Assembly (NCBI RefSeq): GCF_024809975.1
Contig: NZ_JANUDY010000015.1
Span: 1 to 57,821, forward strand
Source of the DNA: Comamonas sp. BIGb0152
GTDB lineage: Bacteria > Pseudomonadota > Gammaproteobacteria > Burkholderiales > Burkholderiaceae_C
Direction of reading: 5' to 3'
Length of the DNA: 57,821 bases
In this document: positions 28,037 through 36,365 of the stretch, one piece after another
How the letters are laid out: the number at the start of each line of letters is the position of its first letter
Position numbering within the stretch: the stretch's first letter is position 1
Translations under genes and position numbers: made by a program
Notes under the pieces: model-generated
The model's input: the letters and a program-made list of their open reading frames with translations, nothing else
Told to the model about the DNA's origin: nothing
Databases searched by the model: none

Positions 28037-30433
28037 ATGACCCCAACAAATTCCAAACCAGATACGGCCCATTCCGACACCGTGCAGCACCACAACCACG
28101 CAGAGGCATCCTGCTGCGCAGGCAAGGGCCAGCCATCCACCGCCGTGGCCGCCAATGGACGTGACCAGAGTCACGAACACGATCACGGACAGGATCACGA
28201 CCACAGCCATGGTCACGATCACACGCATTCCCATGCCCCCGCAGCGGCGCATGTGCATACCGACTGCTGCACCCCCGACCTGGGCCCCGCTGCCCAGGCC
28301 AGCTCGGCCTTGAAGGCCGATGACGGGGCCTTGCTGCTGCGCATTCCCGCGATGGACTGCCCGGTAGAAGAGGGGCAGATCCGCCAGATTCTGGAAGGGG
28401 CAGCCGGCGTCAAGCTGCTGCAGTTTGACCTGCCTGCCCGCACCTTGCGGGTGGAGGCCGACCCGCAAGAATGGGCGGCAGTGACCGAGAAGATCCAGTC
28501 CGCCGGCTTCAGCACCGAGACCTTGTCAGCGCCCCCGTCCGTTGCCGATGTGCAGAAGGCGCAGCGCCGTGAGCTGTTCCGCCTGATTGCCGCCTTGGTG
28601 GTGGCAGCCACGGCCGAGCTGCTGCACCTGCTGACGCCCGAGACATCGGTCTGGCGCATGGTCGGTATGGCGGTGGCCGCCGTGGCCATTGCGTTGTCCG
28701 GCCTAGGCGTGTTCAAGAAAGGCTTGTCTGCGCTCTTGCGCGGCCAGCTGGGCATCAATGCGTTGATGAGCGTGGCGGTGATCGGCGCCTTTGTGATCGG
28801 CCAGTGGCCCGAGGCGGCCATGGTGATGGCGCTGTACTCGCTGGCCGAGTTGATTGAAGCGCGCTCGGTAGACCGCGCCCGCAATGCGATTGCCCAGCTG
28901 CTGGCGCTGTCACCCCCGCAGATCGAGGCCAAGCAAGCCGATGGCAGCTGGCAGAGCCAGGATGCCAAAACGGTGGCAGTCGGCACCTTGGCGCGGGTCA
29001 AACCCGGCGAGCGCTTTGCGCTGGATGGCGAGGTGACCAGCGGCCAAAGCGCGGTGGACCAATCCTCCGTCACCGGAGAGAGCATTCCGGTAGACAAAGC
29101 GCCGGGTGATGCCGTGTTTGCCGGCACCATCAACCAAAGCGGCTCGCTGGAGTTCAAGGTCACCAAGCTGTCCACTGACACCGTGCTGGCCCGCATCATC
29201 CATGCGGTGGAAGAGGCGCAGGGCCAGCGCGCACCCACGCAGCGCTTTGTCGACCGCTTTGCCCGCATCTACACGCCCGCTGTGTTTGTGCTGGCCGTGG
29301 CAGTGGCCGTGCTGCCTCCGTTGATGCTGGACTGGCCCTGGCTGACCGCCATCTACAAGGCCTTGGTGCTGTTGGTGATTGCCTGCCCTTGTGCGCTGGT
29401 CATCTCCACGCCGGTGACCGTTGTCAGCGGTCTGTCGGCAGCGGCCCGCCGAGGCATCCTGGTCAAGGGCGGCGCCTACCTGGAGGAAGCCCGCAAACTG
29501 CGTGTGGTGGCCCTGGACAAAACCGGCACCATCACCGCTGGCACCCCTCAGCTGGTGCAGACCCGCATGCTGTCGACCAGTACAGATGCCGCGCAGATCG
29601 AGCGCATCGCCAAAAGCCTGGCCGCCCGCTCGGACCACCCGGTATCCAAGGCCGTTGCCACCGGCATTGACGCCGAAGCGCTGGAGGTCGACAACTTTGC
29701 CGCCGAGCTGGGCCGAGGCGTCAAGGGCGATATCGCCGGCCAAAGCTATGTGCTGGGCAACCACCGCTGGATCCATGAGCGCGGCCAGTGCTCTGCCGAG
29801 GTGGAGGCGTTGATGCTGGCGATGGAGCAGCAGGGGCAGACCGTCTCGGTGCTGGCCAGCGAACAAGGCGTGCTGGGCCTGTTTGCGGTGGCCGACACCA
29901 CCAAGGAATCAAGCAAGCAGGCCATTGCCGAGCTGAAGGCGCTGGGCATACGCACGGTGATGCTGACGGGAGACAACGAAGCCACTGCCCGCGCCATTGC
30001 CGCCCAGGTGGGCATCGACGAGGTCAAGGCCAACCTGCTGCCCGAGGACAAGCTCCAGGTCATCAACGCGCTGGTAGCCCAGCAGCCGACCGGCATGGTG
30101 GGCGATGGCGTCAACGACTCGCCCAGCCTGGCTGCTGCCTCCATCGGCTTCTCGATGGGCGGCGCCGGCACCGACATCGCCAAGGAGGCCGCCGATATCC
30201 TCATCATGAACGACGACCTGCGCCGGGTGCCCGAGACCGTGCTGCTGTCCAAGCGCACCTACGCCATCCTCTGGCAAAACATCATCTTCGCGCTGGGCAT
30301 CAAGGCCGTGTTCTTTGCGCTGGCCGTGTTTGGCAATGCCTCGATGTGGATGGCGGTGTTTGCCGATATGGGGGCGAGTTTGTTGGTGGTGTTCAATGGG
30401 CTGCGGTTGCTGCGAGGTGGGGGCAAGAAATAG
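28037..30433 (+). CDS. cadA: Heavy-metal P1B-type ATPase, Cd/Zn/Pb exporter
   Basis: The 798-residue inner-membrane pump exports Cd, Zn or Pb using ATP. Residues about 45-75 form a His/Asp-rich tail (DHDHSHGHDHTHSHA) with cysteine pairs CC at 26-27 and 77-78. One heavy-metal-associated domain follows (about 97-160) with a single cysteine in AMDCPVEE rather than CxxC, as in Cupriavidus CadA/PbrA. Then come the TGES actuator motif near 347, CPC at 450-452 in the membrane, phosphorylated Asp494 in DKTGT, the HP motif in SDHPVSKA, and GDGVND near 690. The final helix carries the Asp of FADMGASLLVV. Expressed from the CadR promoter. Confidence 0.96.
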   Translation: MTPTNSKPDTAHSDTVQHHNHAEASCCAGKGQPSTAVAANGRDQSHEHDHGQDHDHSHGHDHTHSHAPAAAHVHTDCCTPDLGPAAQASSALKADDGALLLRIPAMDCPVEEGQIRQILEGAAGVKLLQFDLPARTLRVEADPQEWAAVTEKIQSAGFSTETLSAPPSVADVQKAQRRELFRLIAALVVAATAELLHLLTPETSVWRMVGMAVAAVAIALSGLGVFKKGLSALLRGQLGINALMSVAVIGAFVIGQWPEAAMVMALYSLAELIEARSVDRARNAIAQLLALSPPQIEAKQADGSWQSQDAKTVAVGTLARVKPGERFALDGEVTSGQSAVDQSSVTGESIPVDKAPGDAVFAGTINQSGSLEFKVTKLSTDTVLARIIHAVEEAQGQRAPTQRFVDRFARIYTPAVFVLAVAVAVLPPLMLDWPWLTAIYKALVLLVIACPCALVISTPVTVVSGLSAAARRGILVKGGAYLEEARKLRVVALDKTGTITAGTPQLVQTRMLSTSTDAAQIERIAKSLAARSDHPVSKAVATGIDAEALEVDNFAAELGRGVKGDIAGQSYVLGNHRWIHERGQCSAEVEALMLAMEQQGQTVSVLASEQGVLGLFAVADTTKESSKQAIAELKALGIRTVMLTGDNEATARAIAAQVGIDEVKANLLPEDKLQVINALVAQQPTGMVGDGVNDSPSLAAASIGFSMGGAGTDIAKEAADILIMNDDLRRVPETVLLSKRTYAILWQNIIFALGIKAVFFALAVFGNASMWMAVFADMGASLLVVFNGLRLLRGGGKK

Positions 30434-30496
30434 GCCTGCCCCTTTGAACCGGTTCTTGGGCGCTGCTTGTCTTCCCTGGCGTCCAAGACAGCCATC

Positions 30497-30565
30497 ACAT
30501 CGCCGAGCGATCTACCTGTCGGATCCTGCGTTCAGTCAGCAGCGGAAGGTAGACCTCGGCGATGT
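30497..30565. repeat. Long imperfect inverted repeat (stem-loop) after cadA
   Basis: acatcgccgag plus nearby bases (30497-30517) pairs with 30547-30565: 11 bp perfect, then a 2-nt bulge, then about 8 more. The 29-nt loop can itself form ctgc/gcag. It lies between convergent cadA and a LysR gene with no T run. It could be a structured 3' end, a factor-dependent terminator or the remnant of a mobile element. Confidence 0.55.
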
Positions 30566-30624
30566 TCTTGTGGGGGCGTATAGCGCCACGGCTAGCCTGT
30601 GCATCGCTCAGGCCGGTTTGCGTA

Positions 30625-31482
30625 TCAACTGCCCAGGCGGGCCACCACGAGATCGAGCAGGGCACGCAGGCGTGCCTGCCGGCGCAGATCACGGTGGTAG
30701 CCGACCCAGGTGTTGCGCCCGGGTGGTATTTCCCCGAGATCGAGCCGTCGCACGCCAGCCAGCGCATCGCCCAGCGGGCGGGGTAGCACCGCGACGCCGG
30801 CACCGAGCGCGCACATCCGCGCCTGCACATCGCGGTTGTTGCTGCGGGACACGATCTGTGCGTTGGGCAGCATCTTCTTCAGCCACAGGGCATCGGGCAT
30901 AGCGCCAAAAGCGGTGTCCATGGTGATCAGCGATGTGCCGGAGCCGTCGCCGGCCTGCGGTGCCTCACGCTCGGCGTGCAGGTAGGCGCCGTAGTCGATG
31001 TGCATGAGCTTGCGCGAGACCACCTCGGGCTCGTCAAAGGGCTGAATGCGAAAGACCATGTCGGCCTCGCGCCGGGGCAGGCTGAAATGGGTGGCGCTGG
31101 TCAGCAACTCGACAGTGACGCGCGGCTGCAGCTGCGCGAATTCGGCCAGCACAGGGGCCAGAAGATGCGCACCAAACCAGTCGGAGGACGAGAGCCGGAG
31201 CATGCCTTCGAGATGGCCGTCGCGCCCGGAGAGTTTGCGCTCCAGTCCATGCACCTCTTCCTCCATGCGCTCAGCATGCGCGAGCACGGCCGTGCCTTCG
31301 TCGGTCAGTACAAAGCCGTCTCGGGTGCGCTGGAACAGCGTCTGCCCCAAGGCCCGCTCCAGGGCGTGGAGCCGCCGGCCCATGGTCGGCTGGCTCTGGC
31401 CGCTGCTGCGTGCCGCGCCACCCAGCGTGCCGGTGCGCGCAATCGCCAGGAACACGCGCAGGTCGCTCCATTCCATCTGCAT
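30625..31482 (-). CDS. LysR-family transcriptional regulator
   Basis: The 285-residue protein has the N-terminal LysR winged helix (MEWSDLRVFLAIARTGTLGG, recognition part SSGQSQPTMGRRLHALE). A periplasmic-binding-like effector domain follows from about residue 90 (GMLRLSSSDWFGAHLLAPVL). Two ATGs two codons apart (31482, 31476) are possible starts. The frame continues far upstream, but that part overlaps the divergent gene and is not coding. It is divergent from an oxidoreductase gene with a perfect palindrome between, so it probably regulates that gene. Effector unknown. Confidence 0.92.
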   Translation of the reverse strand: MQMEWSDLRVFLAIARTGTLGGAARSSGQSQPTMGRRLHALERALGQTLFQRTRDGFVLTDEGTAVLAHAERMEEEVHGLERKLSGRDGHLEGMLRLSSSDWFGAHLLAPVLAEFAQLQPRVTVELLTSATHFSLPRREADMVFRIQPFDEPEVVSRKLMHIDYGAYLHAEREAPQAGDGSGTSLITMDTAFGAMPDALWLKKMLPNAQIVSRSNNRDVQARMCALGAGVAVLPRPLGDALAGVRRLDLGEIPPGRNTWVGYHRDLRRQARLRALLDLVVARLGS

Positions 31483-31505
31483 GGCAGTCCCTTCAAAAGT
31501 GAATG

Positions 31506-31528
31506 AATAGACGTCAGTATTGTCTATT
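31506..31528. promoter_or_regulatory. LysR-type operator between divergent genes
   Basis: Perfect inverted repeat AATAGAC, 9 bp, GTCTATT. Its arms and interior fit the T-N11-A logic of LysR sites. It is 24 bp from the LysR start and 58 bp from the oxidoreductase start. Confidence 0.75.
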
Positions 31529-31585
31529 TTCAAACGTTTGAGTAGGTCCAACAATGGCGTATCTCTTATCCCCAAGGAAGCTTGC

Positions 31586-32593
31586 ATGACCCCCTCTCTC
31601 TCCATGACCGCCGCGCTGCTTGATACCCACGGCAGCGCCTTTCGCATTGCCTCCATTGCACGTCCGCAGCCCGGCGCCGGGCAGGTGCTGGTGCGCATCC
31701 ACGCCAGCGCGGTCAACCCACTCGACACGAAGATCCACGCGGGCGAAGCGCCCCATGCGCGCCATCCGCTGCCCGCTGTGCTGGGTATCGACCTGGCAGG
31801 CACCGTGGCCGCCGTGGGCGCAGGGGTGACGGGCTTTGTGGTGGGCGAGCGCGTGTTTGGCATGACGGGCGGCGTCGCCGGCTTGCAGGGCTCGCTGGCG
31901 GAGTACGCGGCAGTCGACGCCGCCTTGCTCGCGCCGATGCCTGAGCACCTGTCGATGCGCGAGGCCGCTGCACTGCCGCTGGTCTTCATCACCGCCTGGG
32001 AAGGCTTGGTCGACCGCGCCAGTGTGAGCGCCGGGCAGAAGGTGTTGGTGCATGGCGGCGCCGGTGGCGTGGGGCATATCGCCATCCAGATTGCCCGGGC
32101 CCGGGGCGCCGACGTCTTCGCGACTGGCACCGCCGAGCAGCGCGCCTTTATCGAAAGCCTGGGCGCGACTGCCATCGACTACCGCGCGCAGACCGTGGAC
32201 GCGTACGTGGCGCAGCACACGGCGGGCCTGGGTTTCGATACCGTCTATGACACGGTTGGCGGCGCAACGCTCGACGCGTCCTTCCAGGCCGTGCGCCGCT
32301 TTGGCCATGTCGTGAGCTGCCTGGGCTGGGGCAGCCATGCGCTGGCGCCGCTGTCCTTTCGCGCGGCCACCTATTCAGGCGTGTTCACCTTGCTGCCCAT
32401 GCTCACCGGCGAAGGCGGCGAGCACCATGGCGAGATCCTGCGCGAGGCCGCACGCATGGCGCGCGCAGGCCAGCTCGCTGCCCAGCTGGACCCCAGGCGC
32501 TTCGTCGTCGACTCGGTGTGCGAGGCCTATCGGGTTCTCAAGGCCGGTACGGCACAGGGCAAACTGGTGGTGGATATGCTGCAGGGCGCTTGA
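31586..32593 (+). CDS. Zinc-independent MDR-family NADPH:quinone oxidoreductase / alcohol-dehydrogenase-like protein
   Basis: The 335-residue protein is a medium-chain dehydrogenase/reductase. The catalytic GroES-like domain has VNPLDTKIHAGEAPHARHPL near residue 45, then VLGIDLAGTV. The cofactor domain has the glycine motif VLVHGGAGGVGHIAIQIA. No zinc-ligand Cys/His set is present, so it belongs to the quinone-oxidoreductase branch rather than true Zn-ADHs. It likely reduces quinones or alpha,beta-unsaturated carbonyls with NADPH. AAGGAAG precedes the ATG. Controlled by the divergent LysR protein (inference). Confidence 0.88.
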   Translation: MTPSLSMTAALLDTHGSAFRIASIARPQPGAGQVLVRIHASAVNPLDTKIHAGEAPHARHPLPAVLGIDLAGTVAAVGAGVTGFVVGERVFGMTGGVAGLQGSLAEYAAVDAALLAPMPEHLSMREAAALPLVFITAWEGLVDRASVSAGQKVLVHGGAGGVGHIAIQIARARGADVFATGTAEQRAFIESLGATAIDYRAQTVDAYVAQHTAGLGFDTVYDTVGGATLDASFQAVRRFGHVVSCLGWGSHALAPLSFRAATYSGVFTLLPMLTGEGGEHHGEILREAARMARAGQLAAQLDPRRFVVDSVCEAYRVLKAGTAQGKLVVDMLQGA

Positions 32594-32669
32594 ACGGAGC
32601 GGAACGGCCCTGGCCCTGCTGGCCCCGCTGGCCTTCTGGCTATGGGCCAGGACGCCTCTCCGTTTGGAT

Positions 32670-33518
32670 TTAATCCATGGCTTCTCGGGCGAGATGCGCA
32701 AGCGCTAATTGCTCGTTGGCCTTCGTGACCGCTTCGTCCTCCAGAAACCAAGCCGCTGACAAAGCGGCCTGAGCCATCACCCATTTGAGCAAACGCTGAC
32801 GATCTAGCCCTGTGAGCGTGACGACCAAGGCGAGCTGCCGCCTGAAGCGCTCAGGGTCCGTGCAGGTCTTCAGGTCAGGATTGCACAGCACATTGACGTA
32901 GTCGTAGTAGCGCTCACCTGTGACGCGCTTGGGATCTATTGCGAGCCATCCACGCTGGTTGAAATCGAGGATGTTGCTATGGTGCGCATCGCCGTGCAGA
33001 ACGACTTGCTCGCGTTGCTCGCTCAGTAGCGCCCTTGCCACTGACGCGCATTCGGCCATCAATCCCCCTTGCTTCTGCGCCATAGGCGCTAGCGACTTAA
33101 AAAAATGCGTGAGGGAGCGTAGTTTTTCAGGAGGAGCCGAGGATCTTTTCGAATGCAGTTGACGGATGGTGTGGCAGATAAAGCGCGTCGCCGCATCATC
33201 CTCGTCCGCTAAAGCCATGCGCAGTAAATGCCTTGAACCGGTTGCACGCTCCATCAGCAGCGCTCCCGTATCGGGGTCGTAGGCATAGACGTGCGCCGCA
33301 CCATGGCCTCCCCACCATTGCAGCACCTGGCCACCGATCTGCTCATCAAGATCCCGTGCGATTTTGATCATTGCAGGGCAATCGGCCCATGTCCCTGTGA
33401 GAGTGACAGGCAGCAGGTCGCTGGTATGCGTGGCGAAAGGACTGCCAGCGACCTGTGCATTCCAACGATGGAGGTAGGTGTCAAACAGGTGGAGAGGGGG
33501 CATCCGGCGCATTGTCAT
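32670..33518 (-). CDS. APH(6)-like aminoglycoside/hydroxyurea phosphotransferase
   Basis: The 282-residue kinase fits the family of streptomycin 6-phosphotransferases and hydroxyurea kinases. The Brenner motif reads VLHGDAHHSNILDFNQRG and is followed by the metal-binding Asp in GWLAIDPKRVTGERYYDYVN. Typical start-side features are LLPVTLTGTWADCPAMIKI and QWWGGHGAAHVYAYD. It would phosphorylate streptomycin or a similar hydroxylated compound in the cytosol. The gene is solitary, with no transposase or cassette around it, so it is probably a chromosomal (intrinsic) member; actual resistance is unproven. Start ATG 33518 chosen over an upstream one that adds 25 residues unlike the family. Confidence 0.86.
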   Translation of the reverse strand: MTMRRMPPLHLFDTYLHRWNAQVAGSPFATHTSDLLPVTLTGTWADCPAMIKIARDLDEQIGGQVLQWWGGHGAAHVYAYDPDTGALLMERATGSRHLLRMALADEDDAATRFICHTIRQLHSKRSSAPPEKLRSLTHFFKSLAPMAQKQGGLMAECASVARALLSEQREQVVLHGDAHHSNILDFNQRGWLAIDPKRVTGERYYDYVNVLCNPDLKTCTDPERFRRQLALVVTLTGLDRQRLLKWVMAQAALSAAWFLEDEAVTKANEQLALAHLAREAMD

Positions 33519-33654
33519 GGCAACACTTTCACGGTAAGAGGAGGGCGGGCGTAAGTCCAGTATCCCCGCTTGGCTGCAGCGCTGGGGGAGCAAGGCCTGC
33601 AGTCCGATACCCGCTCACGGTCTGGGCGAAGCAGCAGTCATCGGGGAATAGGTA

Positions 33655-34095
33655 CTAGAGAGTAGGCCAGAGTGACCAGGTTCCATAGGCATGCAGCAGA
33701 CCGATACAGCCGCAAATACCAGACGAGATGAGCCAAAACGCCGTTGAGTTCTCGGGAAACTTCGCCTTCAGAAAGGGCGAGGCCACAGACCTGGCTAGGT
33801 AGACCGTGCTGATGCCAAGCAAGGCCCATTTGGTCAGCGGAAGCCGTTGCTCTAGAACCCCTGCGCCGGACAACGCAAAGACTGTCCAAAGAAAAAGTAC
33901 GCCTGCTAGGGAAAGCGTCACAAGGCTGGGCCTGAGGTACTTCGCTTCAGCCGCTTGGGCCATGCGCTCGCCCGCGCCCATGAACCGATAGGCTTTCGGA
34001 CCTATCGCGATACATGCCAAGTGGGCCAAGGCGGCGACAGCGCTGAATGCTGCCCCAATGAGCAGCGCAAATGCGCCAGTGCTGAGTGTGTGCAT
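33655..34095 (-). CDS. Small integral membrane protein (four helices)
   Basis: The 146-residue protein has four predicted membrane helices (about 7-32, 55-77, 85-104 and 118-138). A conserved-looking HL in AALAHLACIAIGPKAYRFMG and a His in the last helix (GLLHAYGTW) resemble DUF3995-type proteins, but the match is weak. Function unknown. It lies 136 bp upstream of the kinase gene on the same strand, probably as a separate unit. Confidence 0.75.
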   Translation of the reverse strand: MHTLSTGAFALLIGAAFSAVAALAHLACIAIGPKAYRFMGAGERMAQAAEAKYLRPSLVTLSLAGVLFLWTVFALSGAGVLEQRLPLTKWALLGISTVYLARSVASPFLKAKFPENSTAFWLISSGICGCIGLLHAYGTWSLWPTL

Positions 34096-34315
34096 TGAGA
34101 TGTCGATCTGGTTTTAGGAGATGCAGGTAGTGTGTACCTGTAAGCGCCAATTTCATGGGTTCCCGAAACCAGGCGCAGGATGATTTGGCGCTCGCCTCAA
34201 ATGCCTGCCCGGTGAATGTATATCGTCCGCTGCCTGCCGGATAGAAGAACCCAAAGGTGGTGGACGTATAACTTCTGCTCGATTCCGCATGAACATGCTG
34301 GCTGCTGAGCGGCTC

Positions 34316-34801
34316 TTAACGCACCCACAGCACCTCAAACTGCTGCCTGTTTTGCGCAACTTCTATCGATACTTCATCACCTTCACCCTTGCCCAAGAGC
34401 GCATGGCCTAAGGGGGCTTTGCTGCTGATGACCTGGATGGATTCAGCGCCGATGACCAACTTCATGTTCCCGCCATCCGGGCCGAGAAAGAGCTGTTGTT
34501 GCTTGCCGTCCGAATCCAGCAGGCAGACCAGCGCACCAAGCTGTATGCCTTTGCTGGCGTTATAGGGCTGCGGGTAAAAGAGTCGCCAATGGGCCAACGA
34601 TTGGCGGATGGCCTCTGCTCGGAGTGCTTGGCCACTGGCCAAGTAGGCGGCTTCCAGACCCAAGGTGTCGTACTTGTTTTCGGCAATGTTCTCCTCATGG
34701 GTCGCCGCTTCATGCGCAGCCCTCACCGCCTGCTCGACTTGCAGCAAGTCCGCAGCGAGCCGTTCCATCACCTGCTGCTGCACCAAGCATTTATCCATCA
34801 T
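34316..34801 (-). CDS. GreA/GreB-family transcription elongation factor-like protein
   Basis: The 161-residue protein has the Gre layout. An N-terminal coiled coil (about 10-75, ERLAADLLQVEQAVRAAHEA) is followed by the FKBP-like C-terminal domain with PLGHALLGKGEGDEVSIEV, the signature that contacts RNA polymerase. Acidic residues EENIAENKYDT stand near the coiled-coil tip, where Gre factors carry the Asp/Glu pair that coordinates Mg for RNA cleavage. It is a third-type Gre paralogue (GreA and GreB proper are elsewhere). Two adjacent ATGs (34801, 34798). Stands alone between unrelated genes. Confidence 0.84.
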   Translation of the reverse strand: MMDKCLVQQQVMERLAADLLQVEQAVRAAHEAATHEENIAENKYDTLGLEAAYLASGQALRAEAIRQSLAHWRLFYPQPYNASKGIQLGALVCLLDSDGKQQQLFLGPDGGNMKLVIGAESIQVISSKAPLGHALLGKGEGDEVSIEVAQNRQQFEVLWVR

Positions 34802-35090
34802 GAAAAGTAGGCATCTCGAAAAAGTTTTGGGGGCGCATGGCCAAGGGTTGCTACCGCTTTCGACGTTTGCATTGACTGCACATGAATAGCTATCCATGAG
34901 CCGATAGGGCGCAAGTCCTGTATCTCATGGGCCTGCTCGCTCGCCAAGAGCCGCTGCACCCCTGACAACTGCTTTTGAGGCTGGAGCCATGGTGGGCCAA
35001 GGGCTCCCCCATTGGCCGTTCGCTGGCATCGCGTAGCCATGAAGGTGCGGGTTGCTATCGGTCAGCCGTGACCGAGTGCTGCCACTGGGG

Positions 35091-35600
35091 TTAGTAGGCA
35101 CCCATATAGTCGCGCTTGCCGACCTCAACACCGTTGTGGCGCAGGATCGCATAGGCGGTGGTCACATGGAAGAAGAACTGCGGCAGACCATAGTGCAGAA
35201 GATAGGCACTGGCGGTCAGCTTCTTTTCCTTGGGCGTGCCGGGGCGCAATACGATGTCGCGGCTTTCGCTGAGATCAAATTGCGCGGGTTGGAAGGAGTC
35301 AAGATGCGCCAGCGCCTTGGCGATCAAGGCTTGAAGGTCGGCAAAGCTGGTCTCCGAGTCGGGCCAAGAGGGCACTTCGGCACCCGCCAGGCGGGAGGCA
35401 ATGCCCTTGGAGAAGTCTGAGGCGATCTGTACCTGACGTACGAGCGGAAACATGTCGGGAAATAGCCGTGCCTGCAGCAGCGCATTGGGATCGATATTGC
35501 GTTGCGCCGCGTGGTCTTCGGCCTTCTTGAGCACATCGGACAGGGCACGCAACATCTGCTGCATGACGGGAATGGAGGCGGTGTACAGCGGGCTGGTCAT
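35091..35600 (-). CDS. DUF1993 family protein
   Basis: The 169-residue protein starts MTSPLYTASIPVMQQMLRAL and contains ARLFPDMFPLVRQVQIASDF near residue 45 and LPQFFFHVTTAYAILRHNGV near the end. These are hallmarks of DUF1993, a four-helix DinB-like bundle. It ends GKRDYMGAY, also typical. Cytosolic; activity unknown, possibly metal-binding as in DinB/YfiT relatives. The ATG at 35600 follows GAAAAGTGAATTCTCT. No operon partner. Confidence 0.88.
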   Translation of the reverse strand: MTSPLYTASIPVMQQMLRALSDVLKKAEDHAAQRNIDPNALLQARLFPDMFPLVRQVQIASDFSKGIASRLAGAEVPSWPDSETSFADLQALIAKALAHLDSFQPAQFDLSESRDIVLRPGTPKEKKLTASAYLLHYGLPQFFFHVTTAYAILRHNGVEVGKRDYMGAY

Positions 35601-35735
35601 AGAGAATTCACTTTTCAGAAGGGGCGCGATGGCCGAGGTTGGCTGGCAGTGCGGCTGCCGGCCATGGAAGGCTAACAGCAAAAAGGACTGAGCATCATGC
35701 ATGATGTCGTGACAGGTTTCGCTAACCCCGCCGAT

Positions 35736-35760
35736 CAGGGACTTTTACAGAGGGCCCTGC
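35736..35760 (+). repeat. Solo end resembling the MITE right terminus
   Basis: cagggacttttacagaggg followed by ccct matches the right end of the complete MITE (15740-15763) at all but three of 24 positions. Weaker likeness continues a dozen bases beyond (tcggttgaa versus cttgttgaa). No left end or interior is visible nearby, so it looks like a relic or the end of a different, deleted element. Confidence 0.5.
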
Positions 35761-35872
35761 GCCTCGGTTGAAGAAGATTTTTTGTGGAGAAGGCCATGAC
35801 CAGACTATTGATGTCGCCCAACTTGTCTCACAGCTTGTACGCCATGCATGGCGTTCGCCCCATGGAGGCGAT

Positions 35873-36319
35873 ATGAGAAAAATGTTTTCACTCTGCGCCC
35901 TCGTGCTGCCAATCGCCTTCGCCGGCCAGGCCATTGCAGGAGCCAATACGGCACAACTGAACTGCAGCGGCAATCACGCCGGGCATGTGATTAGCTTGGT
36001 GGGCGATATGCCGGCCTCCATCGTGGAGGTCAATCTCCAACTCTCCTACCGGGGGCAAACCATAGTCCTGGCTTCGCCCGAAGCCAGAACCTCGGAGCGC
36101 ACTGATTTCCGCCGTGGCATCTTTAAGTTGGAGGCGGCGCTCTCTGCATCAAACAAGCTCCAGCTGCAAGCCAAGCCCAAGGGCATCAAGCACAAAGGCA
36201 GCATGGGCGCTGGCAAACTCCACGCCAGCTTTGGCGCCATCCTCAAAGAGGCACCTGAACCCTTTACAGCCGCGTTAAAAGGGGCGGAGCTCCGTTGCAC
36301 CTATATCTATGAAATTTGA
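35873..36319 (+). CDS. Periplasmic protein of unknown function
   Basis: The 148-residue protein has a signal peptide (MFSLCALVLPIAFAGQAIAG). The body is a predicted all-beta domain with two cysteines, LNCSGN near the start and ELRCTYIYEI at the very end, placed to form a disulfide joining the first and last strands. No family recognised. GGAGGCGAT precedes the ATG at 35873; the frame upstream lacks a signal peptide. A MITE-like end lies 110 bp upstream. It stands alone and is convergent with the acetyltransferase gene. Confidence 0.75.
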   Translation: MRKMFSLCALVLPIAFAGQAIAGANTAQLNCSGNHAGHVISLVGDMPASIVEVNLQLSYRGQTIVLASPEARTSERTDFRRGIFKLEAALSASNKLQLQAKPKGIKHKGSMGAGKLHASFGAILKEAPEPFTAALKGAELRCTYIYEI

Positions 36320-36365
36320 GAACGCGTGTCTGTTCAGCCTCTGATGGCGGGCGTGGGCAGTCGGT

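Noticed and set aside
32670..35600. Integron cassette array (several small minus-strand genes including a resistance-like kinase)
   Set aside because: No attC-like sites, no conserved core between the genes, long and unrelated gaps, no integrase in view.
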